DNA of 64,000 bases from Dechloromonas sp. ZY10 (GTDB lineage: Bacteria > Pseudomonadota > Gammaproteobacteria > Burkholderiales > Rhodocyclaceae), in the NCBI RefSeq assembly GCF_041378895.1, contig NZ_CP144212.1, positions 1,101,501 to 1,165,500 of the forward strand, read 5' to 3'. The notes under the pieces were generated by a model. The model worked only from the letters and a program-made list of their open reading frames with translations, was not told where the DNA came from and searched no databases. Positions 38,233-47,328 of the stretch are shown here, piece after piece. The position numbers and the translations under genes were made by a program. Numbering within the stretch: position 1 is the first letter of the stretch; each line of letters begins with the position of its first letter.

Positions 38233-38970
38233 TCAGCGGCCCAGGCTTTGATCAAACAGTTCGCGAAAGCGTGCCAGTTCCGGGTTCTTTTCCTCATATT
38301 TGCGGCTGAAGCCGACATGCACCGATTCGGTTTTTACGGTCATGATCCGCTTCGATTTGGCCCGCATCCGTTCGGGCAATCCGCGTGCCTCAAGCGTCAC
38401 CAGGGCTTCGTTGATCACGATGCTGGGGTTGACCACGCAATCGATTTCGCCGACCAGCATCTTCTTGACCAGATCATGGAATTCGATTCCTTCGACCAGC
38501 GTCAGTTGTCCGGCACGCGCCATCTCGAAAAAGCGCGGGCCGGGGGCCAGATAGGCGCGCTGGTTGCCGAAGCGCAAGCCGGCAAAGTCTTCGGGGTACT
38601 GGTTGAACTGGCGACCGGAAACGGCATCGCGATTGCAATGAACGGCGACTTCCTCGGCGAAAATCGGTTTCGAATGCAGCAGGAAGGGGCGCTCGTCGGG
38701 GCGGTGATAGACCCCGACAATGGCTGCGGCATTGCCGGTCTTTACTTCTTCCAGAGCCCTGGCCCAGGGGGCAAAGCGGATTTCGACGCGGTAGGCCGGC
38801 AGGGTTTTCAGGACACGCTGGAGGCTGTCGATGTAGAGGCCCTTGGGCATCCCGTTCTCTTCGTATGAAAACGGCCGCTGTCCGGCTTCGGAATAAAACA
38901 GTAGCGTTTTTTCCGCCCAGGCTGGCTGGTGCAGTAGCCAGGCCAGCAGCAGTACGATCGTTCGGCGCAT
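38233..38970 (-). CDS. Periplasmic solute-binding protein (SBP_bac_3-like), partner of the cyclase
   Basis: A 245-residue protein with signal peptide MRRTIVLLLAWLLHQPAWA. The mature part begins EKTLLFYSEAGQRPFSYEENGMPKGLYIDSLQRVL, typical of amino-acid-binding family 3, and contains VEIRFAPWARALEEVKTGNAAAIVGVY. GGAG precedes ATG 38970. No permease or ATPase is adjacent; instead the next gene is a membrane diguanylate cyclase. The likely role is ligand sensing for that cyclase rather than transport, which is inference. Confidence 0.85.
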   Translation of the reverse strand: MRRTIVLLLAWLLHQPAWAEKTLLFYSEAGQRPFSYEENGMPKGLYIDSLQRVLKTLPAYRVEIRFAPWARALEEVKTGNAAAIVGVYHRPDERPFLLHSKPIFAEEVAVHCNRDAVSGRQFNQYPEDFAGLRFGNQRAYLAPGPRFFEMARAGQLTLVEGIEFHDLVKKMLVGEIDCVVNPSIVINEALVTLEARGLPERMRAKSKRIMTVKTESVHVGFSRKYEEKNPELARFRELFDQSLGR

Positions 38971-39154
38971 GTTCGTCTCCTGTCCGGCTGCAATCGGTCG
39001 TTTCGTGCTTACGCCGAAAAAACGCCAATTGCGTGGTTCTGACAATACCGGTGACGAAACGTTGCAGGCAATAGGCCGCTTGGAGCAGTGGAGTAGGTGC
39101 TTACCTTGCTGCTTCGGGCGAATCACGGCAACCACTGGCCATGGCCGTGAGCGC

Positions 39155-39179
39155 AAAAAAACGGGGCCTTGCGCCCCGT
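39155..39179 (-). terminator. Terminator of the aldehyde dehydrogenase gene
   Basis: Read on the minus strand, ACGGGGC and GCCCCGT form a 7-bp stem with a 5-nt loop, followed by seven T, 13 bp past the stop codon. A second dyad, TCACGGC with GCCGTGA (39123-39150), lies just beyond it. Confidence 0.85.
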
Positions 39180-39192
39180 GCTGCGTTTCGGC

Positions 39193-40647
39193 TTAGTCCT
39201 TCGCCGGTGGGCGGAACTGCATTGCCTTGTATTCGAGGAAGTCTTCCAGTCCGTATTTGCCCAGTTCGCGGCCGTTACCGGACTGTTTGTAGCCGCCGAA
39301 CGGCGCGTAGAGATTGAACGGGCCGCCGTTGATCTCGACCTGGCCACAGCGCAGCTTGCGTGCGACGGCTTCTGCCCGCTCGTCGCTACCCGCCCAGACG
39401 CCGCCGGCCAGACCGTAAGGGGTGGCGTTGGCGAGGCGGATGGCGGCAGCTTCGTCGCCGTCGGGATAGGTGAGGATGGCCAGTACCGGGCCAAAAATTT
39501 CTTCTTGCGCGATGCGGCTGTTCGGGCGCACGCGGCCAAAAATCGTTGGGCGGACATAGGCGCCGCTGGCGAGCAGTTCCGGGGCCAGGCCTTCGGGGGC
39601 GTCGACGCCGCCAGTCAACAGTTCGGCACCTTCGGCGATGCCGACGCGGATGTAGTCGCGCACCCGTTCGGCTTGCGCTGCCGAGGCCAGCGGGCCGAGG
39701 CGGGTGCTGTCCAGGCGTGGGTCGGCGGGAATGAATTTCGCTGCTGCGGCGACGGCGCGCTCGGCGACTTCGCTGTAGCGGCTCTCCGGGACCAGCAGGC
39801 GGGTCTGCGCGGTGCAGGTCTGGCCGGCATTCTGGTAGCAGTTGGCGACCACGGCGGGAATCGCGACGGCGAAATCGGCATCATCGAGGACGACTGCTGC
39901 CGATTTGCCACCCAGTTCAAGGGCCACCCGCTTGACGGTCGCCGCCGCCAGTTCGGAAACCCGCTGCCCGGCACGGGTCGAGCCGGTGAAGGAGAGCATG
40001 TCGACGTCCGGGTGGTTGGCGAGGGCTTCGCCAACCACTGGCCCGGTGCCGGTGAGCAGATTGAACACGCCCGGTGGCAGGCCGGCTGCGGCTACGGCTT
40101 CGGCCAGGATCAGTGCGTCGAGCGGCGCGATTTCGGAGGGTTTGAGTACCACTGTGCAGCCTGCGGCGAGGGCAGCCGCAACCTTGGCGGCAACCTGGTG
40201 CAGCGGGTAGTTCCACGGGGTGATGGCAGCGACCACCCCGACCGGTTCGCGTACCACCTTGGAGTTGCCGACCGTTTCCTCGAAGGCAAAATCGCCGAGC
40301 AGGCGGGCATACATCCCGAAGCTGGCAATCGGCGATCCGGCCTGCACCGTTTGCGCAAAGCGGATCGGACACCCCATTTCCTGGCTGATGGCGCTGGCAA
40401 TCTCCCCGGCACGGGCCTTCAGTTCGCCCTGGATCGCCTTGAGCAAGGCGGCGCGTTTGGCGACCGGGGTAGCGGCCCAGCCGTCAAAGGCGCGGCGGGC
40501 GGCGGCGACGGCCCGGTCGACGTCTGCGGCGGTGGCTGCCGGAATGCGGGCGATTTCGCTGCCGTTGATCGGTGAAATGACGGCGATGGTTTGTTCGCTG
40601 CTGGCAGCAACCCAGCAGCCATCAATGAATAATTGTCCTTGCTGCAT
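39193..40647 (-). CDS. NAD(P)-dependent aldehyde dehydrogenase
   Basis: A 484-residue ALDH. The cofactor and catalytic motifs are ITPWNYPLHQVAAKVAAALAAGCTVVLKPSE, FTGSTRAGQRV, the general-base Glu in LELGGKSAAVV, the catalytic Cys in NAGQTCTAQTR and EEIFGPVLAI. The aldehyde specificity is not evident from the sequence. ATG 40647 has AGGAGA 5 bp ahead; a long N-terminal open extension lacks family similarity. It is divergent from the PAS-GGDEF-EAL gene. Confidence 0.93.
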   Translation of the reverse strand: MQQGQLFIDGCWVAASSEQTIAVISPINGSEIARIPAATAADVDRAVAAARRAFDGWAATPVAKRAALLKAIQGELKARAGEIASAISQEMGCPIRFAQTVQAGSPIASFGMYARLLGDFAFEETVGNSKVVREPVGVVAAITPWNYPLHQVAAKVAAALAAGCTVVLKPSEIAPLDALILAEAVAAAGLPPGVFNLLTGTGPVVGEALANHPDVDMLSFTGSTRAGQRVSELAAATVKRVALELGGKSAAVVLDDADFAVAIPAVVANCYQNAGQTCTAQTRLLVPESRYSEVAERAVAAAAKFIPADPRLDSTRLGPLASAAQAERVRDYIRVGIAEGAELLTGGVDAPEGLAPELLASGAYVRPTIFGRVRPNSRIAQEEIFGPVLAILTYPDGDEAAAIRLANATPYGLAGGVWAGSDERAEAVARKLRCGQVEINGGPFNLYAPFGGYKQSGNGRELGKYGLEDFLEYKAMQFRPPAKD

Positions 40648-40873
40648 GCAGTCTCCTGTCTGTATTGACGCTGTTGTTTTACCTGGCAGCAGTCTAGCAG
40701 CCTCTCCGCTGCACCGCTGTCTGTCCTCCGGCCGGCTGACCGCTCGTACAATCACTGGGGAACACGCGACTATTACTTTTGTCGTAGCTGGTGGCAAGCG
40801 CAGAAAAGGGCCAGTCGGTGAATCTGGGCTGGCGGGCGAAGTGGTCTCGGGCTCAGGGAGGAGTGAACAGACC

Positions 40874-43213
40874 GTGCACAAGGGATTGCAGCGACAGCTT
40901 AAACGCGGCTTGGGGATCGCCGATCAGGAGGCCTGTGACCGCCTGCTGGCCGAGGCCGTCTTACTCGCCCGGCAACCCGGGGTGTCGGGCGAAATGGCGG
41001 CCTTGCTATGCGGCTTGAATGACTTCCTGCAGCGGGTCGAGGCCAGCTACGAGCAGGCCGACCGTGACCTCGAACTGCGCACCCGTAGCCTTGAACTCAG
41101 TTCGGCCGAGTTGAATGCCGCCAACAGCAAGCTGCGTGCCGATGTGGCGGCACGCTCGCTGCTGCACGAGGCGGTGCGCAACATCGCGATTGGTTTCACC
41201 ATCTACGATCCGGAAGACCGGTTGGTGATGTGCAATGAAGCTTATCTCGGCTTCTATGAGGACAGCCGTGACCTGATCGTTCCCGGTGCGACTTTCGAGG
41301 AAATCGTTCGCCGGGGAGCCGAGCGTGGTCAGTACAAGCAGGCCATCGGGCGGGTCGATGCTTGGGTGGCGGAGCGGGTCTGGCAGCACCAGCATCCGGA
41401 CGGTCGGGCGATCGAGCAGGAACTGGCTGACGGGCGCTGGCTGCTGATCATCGAATACCGGACGCCGGGAGGTTATCTGGTCGGCAATCGGATCGATATT
41501 ACAGCGAGCAAGCAGGCCGACAAGGCTTTGCGCCTGTATGCCAATATTTTCGAGAACAGTGGCGAGGCCATTCTGGTTTGCGACCGCGACAACCTGATTG
41601 TCGACATCAATCCGGCCTTCAGCCGGTTGACCGGCTACTGCCGCGAGGAGGTGCTGGGCCAGGATCCCAAACTGCTGGCATCGGGGAGTACCCCGCCGCA
41701 CATCTATCAGGAAATGTGGGCCACCCTGCGCGATACCGGATACTGGCAGGGCGAACTCTGGGATCGTCGCAAGGATGGTGGTTTGCGTCCGGTGTGGGCG
41801 GCCATTTCGGTTATCCGCGATGAATTGGGGGAGATTGCCAACTACATCGCCAGTTTTACTGACATTAGCGAACGCAAGGCGGCTGAGGAGCGGATTGCCC
41901 ATCTTGCACATCATGACCCATTGACCGGGCTGTTCAATCGCTTCAGCCTTGAGGAGCGCCTTGATCAGGCCCTGTTGTCGGCCCGTCGGGAGCGGCAGCA
42001 GGTGGCGGTGATGTTTATCGACATGGATCGCTTCAAATTGATCAACGACACCCTTGGGCATCATATCGGCGACCGCTTGCTGATCGAGGTTGCCCGGCGC
42101 TTGCAGGATTGCGTGCGCGAAAGCGACATTGTCGCCCGCTTGGGCGGCGACGAATTCGTGGTGGTTCTCACCGGAGCCGAATCAGGGATGCAGGCGGGAG
42201 CAACAATTGCTCAACGCATCCTGCAACGACTCGACAGCCCCTATCTGATCGACGGCAAGGAGTTGCGCTCGACCCCGAGCATCGGGATCAGCGTTTATCC
42301 CGGCGACGGTGAAAGTGCCGAGGAATTGATGCAGCACGCCGATGTGGCGATGTATCACGTCAAGGAATGCGGTCGCAATGCGGCCCTGTTCTTTACTCCC
42401 GAGATGAACACCTCGGCGCGGGAGCGGATGTCGCTGGAGCGCGACATGCTCAGTGGTCTGGCCGAGGGGCAGTTCGAGTTGCATTACCAGCCGCAGATCG
42501 AGGCGGCGAGTTCACGCATCTGCGGCGTCGAGGCGCTGGTCCGTTGGCGCCATCCGGTGCGCGGCATGCTTTCGCCATTGGAGTTCATTCCCCTTGCCGA
42601 GGAAACCGGGATGATTGAGCCGCTGGGGAGCTGGGTGCTGGCCGAAGCCTGCCGGCAGCTTGCCGAATGGCAGCAGGCCGGTTGTCCGTCCCTGCGCATG
42701 GCGGTCAATCTCTCGGCCTTTCAGCTGCGCTCAGGCAAGCTGATCGAAGAGGTCGGCCAACTCCTCGCGCAGTACCGGATTGCCAGCGGACATCTGGAAC
42801 TGGAGGTAACCGAGTCGGTGGCAATGGCTAACCCGGAGCGGGCAATCGGGCTGTTGCTGGAATTACGCAACCTCGGGGTCGAACTGGCGATCGACGATTT
42901 CGGGACGGGCTATTCGTCGCTGGCCTATCTGAAGCTGTTGCCGATTGATACGCTCAAGCTCGACCGGACTTTCGTCAAGGATATCGAGAGCGATGGCAAC
43001 GATGCCGCAATCAGTGCCGCAACCATTGCTCTGGCCCATAACCTGGGTCTCAAGGTGATTGCCGAGGGGGTTGAAACCATCGGGCAGGAGGTCTTTTTGC
43101 TGGCCCATGCCTGCGACATCCTGCAGGGCTATCGCTACAGCAGGCCGGCGCCGGCCGCCGCCATCGCCGCGCTGCTGCGGGAGGGGCGGCCGGTGCTTGG
43201 CGGGGAGCCCTAG
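40874..43213 (+). CDS. PAS-PAS-GGDEF-EAL bifunctional c-di-GMP protein
   Basis: A 779-residue protein without clear membrane segments, so probably cytosolic. It has an N-terminal helical region (1-95), a first PAS-like domain (about 98-210), a second PAS (about 220-340), GGDEF (active site LGGDEF near residue 424, with I-site RESD) and EAL (EALVRWRHP near 553, later DDFGTGYSSL and EGVET). Both enzymatic signatures look intact. GTG 40874 is the start, with GGGAGGAG (40856-40863) 10 bp ahead. Its stop codon overlaps that of the convergent tal gene. Confidence 0.9.
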   Translation: MHKGLQRQLKRGLGIADQEACDRLLAEAVLLARQPGVSGEMAALLCGLNDFLQRVEASYEQADRDLELRTRSLELSSAELNAANSKLRADVAARSLLHEAVRNIAIGFTIYDPEDRLVMCNEAYLGFYEDSRDLIVPGATFEEIVRRGAERGQYKQAIGRVDAWVAERVWQHQHPDGRAIEQELADGRWLLIIEYRTPGGYLVGNRIDITASKQADKALRLYANIFENSGEAILVCDRDNLIVDINPAFSRLTGYCREEVLGQDPKLLASGSTPPHIYQEMWATLRDTGYWQGELWDRRKDGGLRPVWAAISVIRDELGEIANYIASFTDISERKAAEERIAHLAHHDPLTGLFNRFSLEERLDQALLSARRERQQVAVMFIDMDRFKLINDTLGHHIGDRLLIEVARRLQDCVRESDIVARLGGDEFVVVLTGAESGMQAGATIAQRILQRLDSPYLIDGKELRSTPSIGISVYPGDGESAEELMQHADVAMYHVKECGRNAALFFTPEMNTSARERMSLERDMLSGLAEGQFELHYQPQIEAASSRICGVEALVRWRHPVRGMLSPLEFIPLAEETGMIEPLGSWVLAEACRQLAEWQQAGCPSLRMAVNLSAFQLRSGKLIEEVGQLLAQYRIASGHLELEVTESVAMANPERAIGLLLELRNLGVELAIDDFGTGYSSLAYLKLLPIDTLKLDRTFVKDIESDGNDAAISAATIALAHNLGLKVIAEGVETIGQEVFLLAHACDILQGYRYSRPAPAAAIAALLREGRPVLGGEP

Positions 43214-44253
43214 CGCACCAGTTCGAGCAACTTGGCGAAGGCTTCGTCGAATTGCTTGAGGCCGGCGGCGAGCAGTTCGGCGCCGACCCGTTCAAGGTCG
43301 ATCCCGCATTCCTGCAGCGCGGCGAGCTGGGCTGGCGCAACTGCAGCTTGCTGCGGCAAGGTGAGGGCGGCTTCGCCGTGGTCGCGGAAGGCGGCCAGCG
43401 TCGCATCCGGGACGGTGTTCACCGTGCCGGCGCCGATCAGTTGCTCGACGTAAAGCACGTCGCGATACGCCGGGTTCTTGCTGGAGGTTGAGGCCCACAG
43501 CAACGACTGCGGCCGGGCGCCGCCGGGCAGCGCCGGCTGTTGCTGCCAGCGGGCGTACTCGTTGGCAGCAAAGGCCAGTGCGGTCTTGCCCTGGAGCTCG
43601 GCCGGCAGTTGCGGGTCGAGCAGGCTGTCGAGACGGCTGATGAAGACGCTGGCGACCGAGGCGATACGGTCGACCGGCAAACCGGCGGCAAAACGCTGCT
43701 CGATGCCGGCGCGGTAGGCGGCCTGGACGCAGGCCAGCTGCGCCGGGGAAAAGATCAGCGTCACATTGACATTGATCCCGTCGGCAATCGCGCCGCTGAT
43801 CGCCTGCATCCCGGCCGGGGTCGCCGGAATCTTGATCATCGCGTTGGCTTCGCCGATCTCGGCCCACAGGCGGCGGGCGGCGGCGAGGGTGGCGGCGGCA
43901 TCGTGCGCCAGCGTCGGCGAGACTTCGAAGCTGACGAAGCCGGCCTGGCCCTGGCTGGCCTCATATACCGGGCGCAACAACTGGCAGGCGCGGCGCACGT
44001 CGGGCAGGACCAGCGCCTCGAAGCGCTGTTCGGGGCTGGCGTCGGCCGCGCTCTGGCGCAGGCTGGCCAGCGCGCTTTGGTAGTGCGCGTCGTTCTTGAT
44101 CGCATTGAAGAAGATCGCCGGGTTCGAGGTCACGCCAGCAATGGCGTCTTCTTCGATCCAGCGGGCGAGTTCGCCCGATTCGAGCAGGTGGCGGGAGAGA
44201 TTGTCGAGCCAGATCTGCTGGCCGAGGGGGGCGATGGCTTTGATGCGGGACAT
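43210..44253 (-). CDS. tal: Transaldolase
   Basis: Transfers the dihydroxyacetone unit between sugar phosphates in the non-oxidative pentose phosphate pathway. The 347-residue protein has IWLDNLSRHLL, the AIAGVTSNPAIFF strand, FVSFEVSPTLAHDA and the Schiff-base Lys in AMIKIPATPAGMQAI, then SVFISRLDSLLD and LWASTSSKNP. This is the longer subgroup often found in Actinobacteria, Cyanobacteria and some Proteobacteria. The stop codons of tal and the opposing c-di-GMP gene share a CTAG. Confidence 0.93.
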   Translation of the reverse strand: MSRIKAIAPLGQQIWLDNLSRHLLESGELARWIEEDAIAGVTSNPAIFFNAIKNDAHYQSALASLRQSAADASPEQRFEALVLPDVRRACQLLRPVYEASQGQAGFVSFEVSPTLAHDAAATLAAARRLWAEIGEANAMIKIPATPAGMQAISGAIADGINVNVTLIFSPAQLACVQAAYRAGIEQRFAAGLPVDRIASVASVFISRLDSLLDPQLPAELQGKTALAFAANEYARWQQQPALPGGARPQSLLWASTSSKNPAYRDVLYVEQLIGAGTVNTVPDATLAAFRDHGEAALTLPQQAAVAPAQLAALQECGIDLERVGAELLAAGLKQFDEAFAKLLELVR

Positions 44254-44360
44254 GGCGATGCGAAGTGACGTTGAAAAAGCGGTGGCGGAACTGCTCGCGG
44301 GCCGGTCATGCCGGGCGGATGCAGGCGCAAGACTGCCAGTCTAGCAGGCTGCGGGCCGGC

Positions 44361-44783
44361 TCAGGTGCGGTAGGTGGCGAGATGGATGCTGGTTTCGGTG
44401 GTCTGGATGCTGCGGATCAGGCGGATGCGTTCGAGGATGTCCGACAACTCCTTGAGATTTTCGGCACGCAGTTCGGCGAGCAGGTCCCAGCGGCCGTTGG
44501 TGTCGTGGAGGCGGGCGACGCCGGGCTCGCCGAGCAGGCTGGCGATCACCGAGCGGGTCTCGTTGCCGGAAACCGCAATGCTCATCCAGGCGCGGATTTC
44601 GTTGTTCGGCAGTTCCGGGCGCAATTGCACCGTGTAGCCGGCGATGACCCCGTCCTGTTCGAGGCGGGCCAGGCGGTTGCTGATCGTGCCGCGCGAGACC
44701 TTGAGCTTGTGCGCCAGGGTCGCGACGCTTTGCCGGGCGTTATGGCGCAATTGCGCAATCAGTTGCTGGTCGAGCGCGTCCAT
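44361..44783 (-). CDS. Lrp/AsnC-family transcriptional regulator
   Basis: A 140-residue regulator. The N-terminal helix-turn-helix is LDQQLIAQLRHNARQSVATLAHKLKVSRGTISNRLARLEQDGVI. The C-terminal RAM ligand-binding domain includes AWMSIAVSGNETRSVIASLL and RWDLLAELRAENLKELSDIL. Family members sense amino acids. It is divergent from ornithine cyclodeaminase, with an inverted repeat between them, so that gene is its likely target. Confidence 0.9.
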   Translation of the reverse strand: MDALDQQLIAQLRHNARQSVATLAHKLKVSRGTISNRLARLEQDGVIAGYTVQLRPELPNNEIRAWMSIAVSGNETRSVIASLLGEPGVARLHDTNGRWDLLAELRAENLKELSDILERIRLIRSIQTTETSIHLATYRT

Positions 44784-44789
44784 TTGAAC

Positions 44790-44835
44790 ATTCCGTCAAT
44801 TTGTTGTGTCATTCTGCTTTAAAAACTGACGAAAT
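44790..44835. promoter_or_regulatory. Inverted repeat ATTCCGTCA / TGACGAAAT between lrp-like and ocd genes
   Basis: ATTCCGTCA (44790-44798) and TGACGAAAT (44827-44835) are inverted copies with one mismatch, 28 bp apart, in the 136-bp divergent region. They are plausible binding sites for the Lrp/AsnC protein, but the consensus for this regulator is not known to me. Confidence 0.45.
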
Positions 44836-44919
44836 GCAGCATTGTTTGCGATTTTGTTTGGCGTGAGCGCGTGGGAAGATGAGCGAAACAGTCAACTATT
44901 TCTCCCGCTGGAGCTTGTC

Positions 44920-45975
44920 ATGTCGTCCCTCGCCAGTTTGTCGCTGCCCGTATTTCCCGCCGCCGCCATCGCCCGCCTGATCGCCGCCGAAGGACCGGGC
45001 GAGTGCATCGCCGGCATCGCCCGCCAACTGGACGCCGATTTCCGCCGCTGGCCGCAGTTCGACAAGAGCCCGCGCGCCGCCTGCCATTCGCCGGAGGGCG
45101 TGATCGAGTTGATGCCGGTCTCGGACGGCGTGCATTACTCGTTCAAATATGTGAACGGCCACCCGAAGAACCAGCGCCACGGCCTGCCCACCGTGCTCGC
45201 CTTCGGCGTGCTGGCCGAGGTGGCGACCGGCTTGCCCTGCCTGCTCGCTGAACTGACGCTGCTCACCGCCTTGCGGACGGCGGCGATGTCGGCCTTGGCC
45301 GCACAGCATTTGGCACGCCCGGACAGCCGGCGGCTGGCACTGATCGGCAACGGCGCCCAGAGCGAGTTCCAGGCCCTGGCCTTCCACCGCCTGCTCGGCA
45401 TCCGCGAATTCCATCTCCACGATCTCGACCCGGCGGCGACCGCCAAGCTGCAGCGCAACCTGGCCCGCCTCGGTCTGACTTCGCGCGCCTTCGCCAGCAC
45501 CGCCGAGGCGGTGCGCGGCTGCGACATCGTCACCACCATCACCGCCGACAAGAGCAACGCCACTATCCTGACCCCGGCGATGATCGAGCCGGGGATGCAT
45601 CTCAACGCCGTTGGCGGCGACTGTCCGGGCAAGACCGAGCTTGCCCCGGAGATTCTCGCCGCCTGTGGCCAGGTCTTCGTCGAATACGCACCGCAAACCC
45701 GGATCGAGGGCGAGTTGCAGCAAATGCCCGCCGACTTCCCAGCGCACGAATTCTGGCAGGTCTTGAGCGGTGCTCACCCCGGCCGCCAAGCCGCCGAAGA
45801 AGTGACGATCTTCGATTCGGTCGGCTTCGCGCTGGAAGATTTTTCGGCACTCTCCTGGCTGCAGGAAACCGCCGCCGGCCAGGGCGAAACGCTGGGCCTG
45901 CTGCCGCAGCTGGCCGACCCGCGCGACCTGTTCGGCTACCTGCCGTTGAGCGCCGGCCTGGCCCGCGCCGCCTGA
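44920..45975 (+). CDS. ocd: Ornithine cyclodeaminase
   Basis: Converts L-ornithine to L-proline and ammonia using tightly bound NAD. The 351-residue protein belongs to the mu-crystallin family. It has VHYSFKYVNGHPKNQRHGLPTV, the Rossmann motif ALIGNGAQSEFQALAF, MHLNAVGGDCPGKTEL with the catalytic Asp, and VTIFDSVGFALEDFSALSW. Lysine cyclodeaminase-type activity is a less likely alternative. ATG 44920 was chosen. An arginase gene 1.4 kb away supports an arginine-to-proline route. Confidence 0.9.
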   Translation: MSSLASLSLPVFPAAAIARLIAAEGPGECIAGIARQLDADFRRWPQFDKSPRAACHSPEGVIELMPVSDGVHYSFKYVNGHPKNQRHGLPTVLAFGVLAEVATGLPCLLAELTLLTALRTAAMSALAAQHLARPDSRRLALIGNGAQSEFQALAFHRLLGIREFHLHDLDPAATAKLQRNLARLGLTSRAFASTAEAVRGCDIVTTITADKSNATILTPAMIEPGMHLNAVGGDCPGKTELAPEILAACGQVFVEYAPQTRIEGELQQMPADFPAHEFWQVLSGAHPGRQAAEEVTIFDSVGFALEDFSALSWLQETAAGQGETLGLLPQLADPRDLFGYLPLSAGLARAA

Positions 45976-46159
45976 GTACGGGCCAGGCACCTTGCGCGCA
46001 CCGCAAAGTCTTGGGGCGCGTCGAGAAATAGCGGGAAGATCGTCGGGATGTTGCCGGCAAGCCGCCGCTGGCGCCTTGCTCTTGGCTGGCAGCGCATCGC
46101 CGGCAAGATCGAGGCGTCGCCGTGCCGGCACTTGCCGCGCGGGGAAAAATCCCGAATCA

Positions 46160-46173
46160 CACGGTCGACCGTG
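46160..46173. repeat. Palindromic intergenic element, minimal copy (core 46161-46172)
   Basis: The 12-bp core extended to a 14-bp perfect dyad, with no long complementary arms. It lies in the 289-bp gap between the convergent ocd and DMT genes, which otherwise holds only a terminator. Confidence 0.75.
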
Positions 46174-46190
46174 AATATGGCCCAAAAATG

Positions 46191-46225
46191 AAAAATGGCG
46201 CCGGAGCAAGCGGTGCCATTTTTTT
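46191..46225. terminator. Bidirectional terminator between ocd and the DMT gene
   Basis: AAAAATGGCGCC and GGTGCCATTTTT pair over 12 bp with one G-U, with a short loop and a T-run on both strands. It serves the convergent ocd and exporter genes. Confidence 0.85.
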
Positions 46226-46264
46226 CCCGGGCAGCGGGGGCGCTGTCCGGCCCCGGCGCAAGGA

Positions 46265-47167
46265 CTAGCGACTCGCCGCCGCCCGTTTTTCCAGCCATAG
46301 CGGCAGTAGCTGTACCGCCAGGATGCTGGCGAAGATCAGCGTGCAGCCGGCGAGTTGCAGCGGCCCCAGGCGTTCGCCGAGGACCAGTGCGCCGGCCAGT
46401 CCGGCGAACAGGGTTTCCGACGAAAGCAGGACAGCGGCATCCGCCGGGCCAGTGTGGCGCTGGGCGACGACTTGCAGGGTGAAACCGACGCCGACCGAGA
46501 GCACGCCGCCGTAAAGAATCGCCGGCAGTGCGGCGAGCAGGCGCTCGCTGCTGAGCGGTTCGGTGAGCAGGCCCCAGATCAGCGCCAGGCTGCCGCAGAC
46601 AACGAACTGGGTCAGCGCGACCAGGATCGGCGTGCCCTTGCGCGCGGCAACGCGGCCGACGTAGAGCACGTGCAGCCCCCAGAAGAAGGTGCTGGCGATC
46701 ACCCACCAGTCGCCGCTGCTCAGTTCGGTCAGTTCGCCGCCGGCGAGCAGCCAGGTTCCGAACAGGCTGCAGCCGACCGCCGGCCAGGTCAGCCAGTGCG
46801 GGCGGTGGCGGTGCAGCAGCCAGGCCAGCAGCGGCACCAGCGGCACATACAGCGCGGTGAGGAAGCCGGCGTTGGTGACCGTGGTTTCGCCGATCCCGAT
46901 CTGCTGCAAGATGATCCCGGCAAAGAGCAGGCCGCCGAGACTGATCCCGGCCAGCCAGTCGGCGCCGTCCAGGCGGATGTTGCGGTCGGCCAGGCGGACG
47001 TATTCGCGCAGCGCCATCGGCACGATGATCAGCGCGCCGAGCAGGAAACGCAGGCCGGTATAGAGAAAGGGGCCGAGATTGTCGAGCACGACTTGCTGAG
47101 CGACGAAGGTGGTGCCCCAGATCAGGGCGGCAATCAGGAGCAGGAAATTGGCTTGCAGGCGGGACAT
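46265..47167 (-). CDS. DMT-superfamily (EamA) exporter
   Basis: A 300-residue inner-membrane protein with about ten membrane helices in two EamA repeats. It starts MSRLQANFLLLIAALIWGTTFVAQ, with the second repeat beginning near DWWVIASTFFWGLHVLYVGR and ending LGERLGPLQLAGCTLIFASILAVQLLP. Such transporters often export amino acids or metabolites. Its placement between ornithine cyclodeaminase and arginase suggests an amino-acid substrate, but this is inference. ATG 47167 was chosen; the upstream open frame only translates the palindromic element. Confidence 0.88.
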   Translation of the reverse strand: MSRLQANFLLLIAALIWGTTFVAQQVVLDNLGPFLYTGLRFLLGALIIVPMALREYVRLADRNIRLDGADWLAGISLGGLLFAGIILQQIGIGETTVTNAGFLTALYVPLVPLLAWLLHRHRPHWLTWPAVGCSLFGTWLLAGGELTELSSGDWWVIASTFFWGLHVLYVGRVAARKGTPILVALTQFVVCGSLALIWGLLTEPLSSERLLAALPAILYGGVLSVGVGFTLQVVAQRHTGPADAAVLLSSETLFAGLAGALVLGERLGPLQLAGCTLIFASILAVQLLPLWLEKRAAASR

Positions 47168-47267
47168 GGAAACGGGGGGCAACGGGAAGGGGGCGGGGAA
47201 AATCGGGGGCGAAAAATCGGGAAAGAGTCGGGCAGAGGACTGGGCAAAGAGCCGGAGCCCTGAATGA

Positions 47268-47309
47268 TTTTTGCCGGTTTTCACGGTCGACCGTGAAAAC
47301 CGGCAAAAA
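47268..47309. repeat. Palindromic intergenic element, perfect 42-bp dyad (core 47283-47294)
   Basis: TTTTTGCCGGTTTTC, the 12-bp core and GAAAACCGGCAAAAA form a perfect 42-bp palindrome. It lies 19 bp downstream of arginase and upstream of the DMT gene, both on the minus strand, so members are not confined to convergent gaps. Confidence 0.93.
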
Positions 47310-47328
47310 CCGGAGGCTAAGGCGCGGG

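Noticed and set aside
47268..47309. Classical intrinsic terminator
   Set aside because: The 3' arm is A-rich and no T-run follows the stem on either strand, because the T-run is part of the 5' arm. An effect on RNA 3' ends remains possible.
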